From the NCBI GenBank assembly GCA_046330225.1, contig JAXLTD010000010.1:62001-126000 (forward strand): a stretch of 64,000 bases of DNA, read 5' to 3'. The notes below the pieces were generated by a model. The model was not told the DNA's origin. It made no database searches and saw nothing but the letters and a program-made list of their open reading frames with translations. Position 1 is the stretch's first letter, and each line of letters begins with the position of its first letter. This DNA comes from CANJIV01 sp046330225. Its GTDB lineage: Bacteria; Actinomycetota; Thermoleophilia; Solirubrobacterales; Solirubrobacteraceae. The translations under genes were made by a program, and so were the position numbers. Positions 63,777 to 64,000 of this stretch are shown one piece after another.

Positions 63777-64000
63777 GCGTCCTCGAGGTGCGCGGCCACG
63801 TTCCGGCTGGCCAGGGCCATCACCGTGCCCTGGGGATTGACGCCGGGGGCGTCCGGCAGCATGGCCGCGTCGTTGACTCGAACATTGCGCAGGCCGCGAA
63901 GTCTCCCGAACGAGTCGGCGGGGCAGCCGGCCCGATCCGATCCGATCGGCACCGTGGAGAACAGGTGCACCGTCATGAGGCTCGCGCCGCCGCGCGTGAG
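63773..64000 (-). CDS. GMC oxidoreductase, C-terminal fragment
   Basis: The last 75 codons of a flavoprotein whose 5' end is beyond the right edge of the window. The end contains HLFSTVPIGSD (FAD-linked His region) and VNDAAMLPDAPGVNPQGTVMA, the GMC C-terminal signature, with the conserved NPQGT. GMC proteins oxidise alcohols or sugars. It is the first visible gene of the UbiA-SDR-HAD-SDR operon and overlaps UbiA; a role in oxidising the lipid-linked pentose is possible but unproven. Confidence 0.85.
   Translation of the reverse strand, partial: LTRGGASLMTVHLFSTVPIGSDRAGCPADSFGRLRGLRNVRVNDAAMLPDAPGVNPQGTVMALASRNVAAHLEDA

Overview
The window is very GC-rich, gene-dense bacterial DNA with almost no intergenic space. 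It probably comes from an actinobacterium of the class Thermoleophilia (Solirubrobacterales-like). This is inferred from gene content: a short ECF-type sigma factor with an Ala/Ser/Gly-rich tail, a secreted collagen-like protein with the membrane motif YVALFLVLGGTSYAA, a calcium-repeat (thrombospondin type 3) protein, a dodecin, a four-S1-domain ribosomal protein S1 with a repetitive tail, and a Gram-positive-type SOS box in front of uvrA. I saw no rRNA, tRNA, CRISPR array, insertion sequence or prophage, and no gene-free stretch over 300 bases.

The first 32 kb is mostly housekeeping. In order it holds: the tail of a small DMT transporter; a secreted M36 metallopeptidase; pyrF; a hotdog-like protein; an FAD reductase; rpsA-coaE-lytic transglycosylase; a surface-modification block (GT2 glycosyltransferase, ArnT-like GT39, EamA transporter, OmpR/HK two-component pair, methyltransferase); an esterase; the collagen-like protein; uvrB with a frameshifted mutY; uvrA; an FAD monooxygenase; a hexapeptide acyltransferase; the TSP3 protein and sigma factor; a pantothenate pair (panB plus a DUF2520-PanC fusion); a type-4 uracil-DNA glycosylase ending in a beta-clamp motif; and dodecin.

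From 32.3 kb to the right edge nearly every gene belongs to a cell-surface polysaccharide locus. It contains GT2 and GT4 glycosyltransferases, a Wzx-type flippase, several GT-C-like polytopic proteins, a YfhO protein, a membrane-embedded spermidine-synthase-like protein, methyltransferases, an O-antigen ligase/polymerase, and a tight operon (GMC oxidoreductase, UbiA/DPPR synthase-like prenyltransferase, SDR, HAD phosphatase, SDR) that could make a polyprenyl-phosphate-linked pentose donor. A plausible division of labour is: cytoplasmic GT2/GT4 enzymes build lipid-linked units, the flippase exports them, GT-C enzymes decorate them outside with polyprenyl-phosphate sugars, and the ligase/polymerase finishes the chain. 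Three genes in this locus encode members of one membrane protein family that I cannot assign to a described family; this is the best candidate for something new.

A window-wide regulatory pattern is visible. About twenty transcription-unit-leading genes carry a TAnnnT hexamer 6-10 bases before the start codon, as expected for leaderless mRNAs. Several secreted or hypothetical genes instead have a clear AGGAGG-type ribosome binding site.
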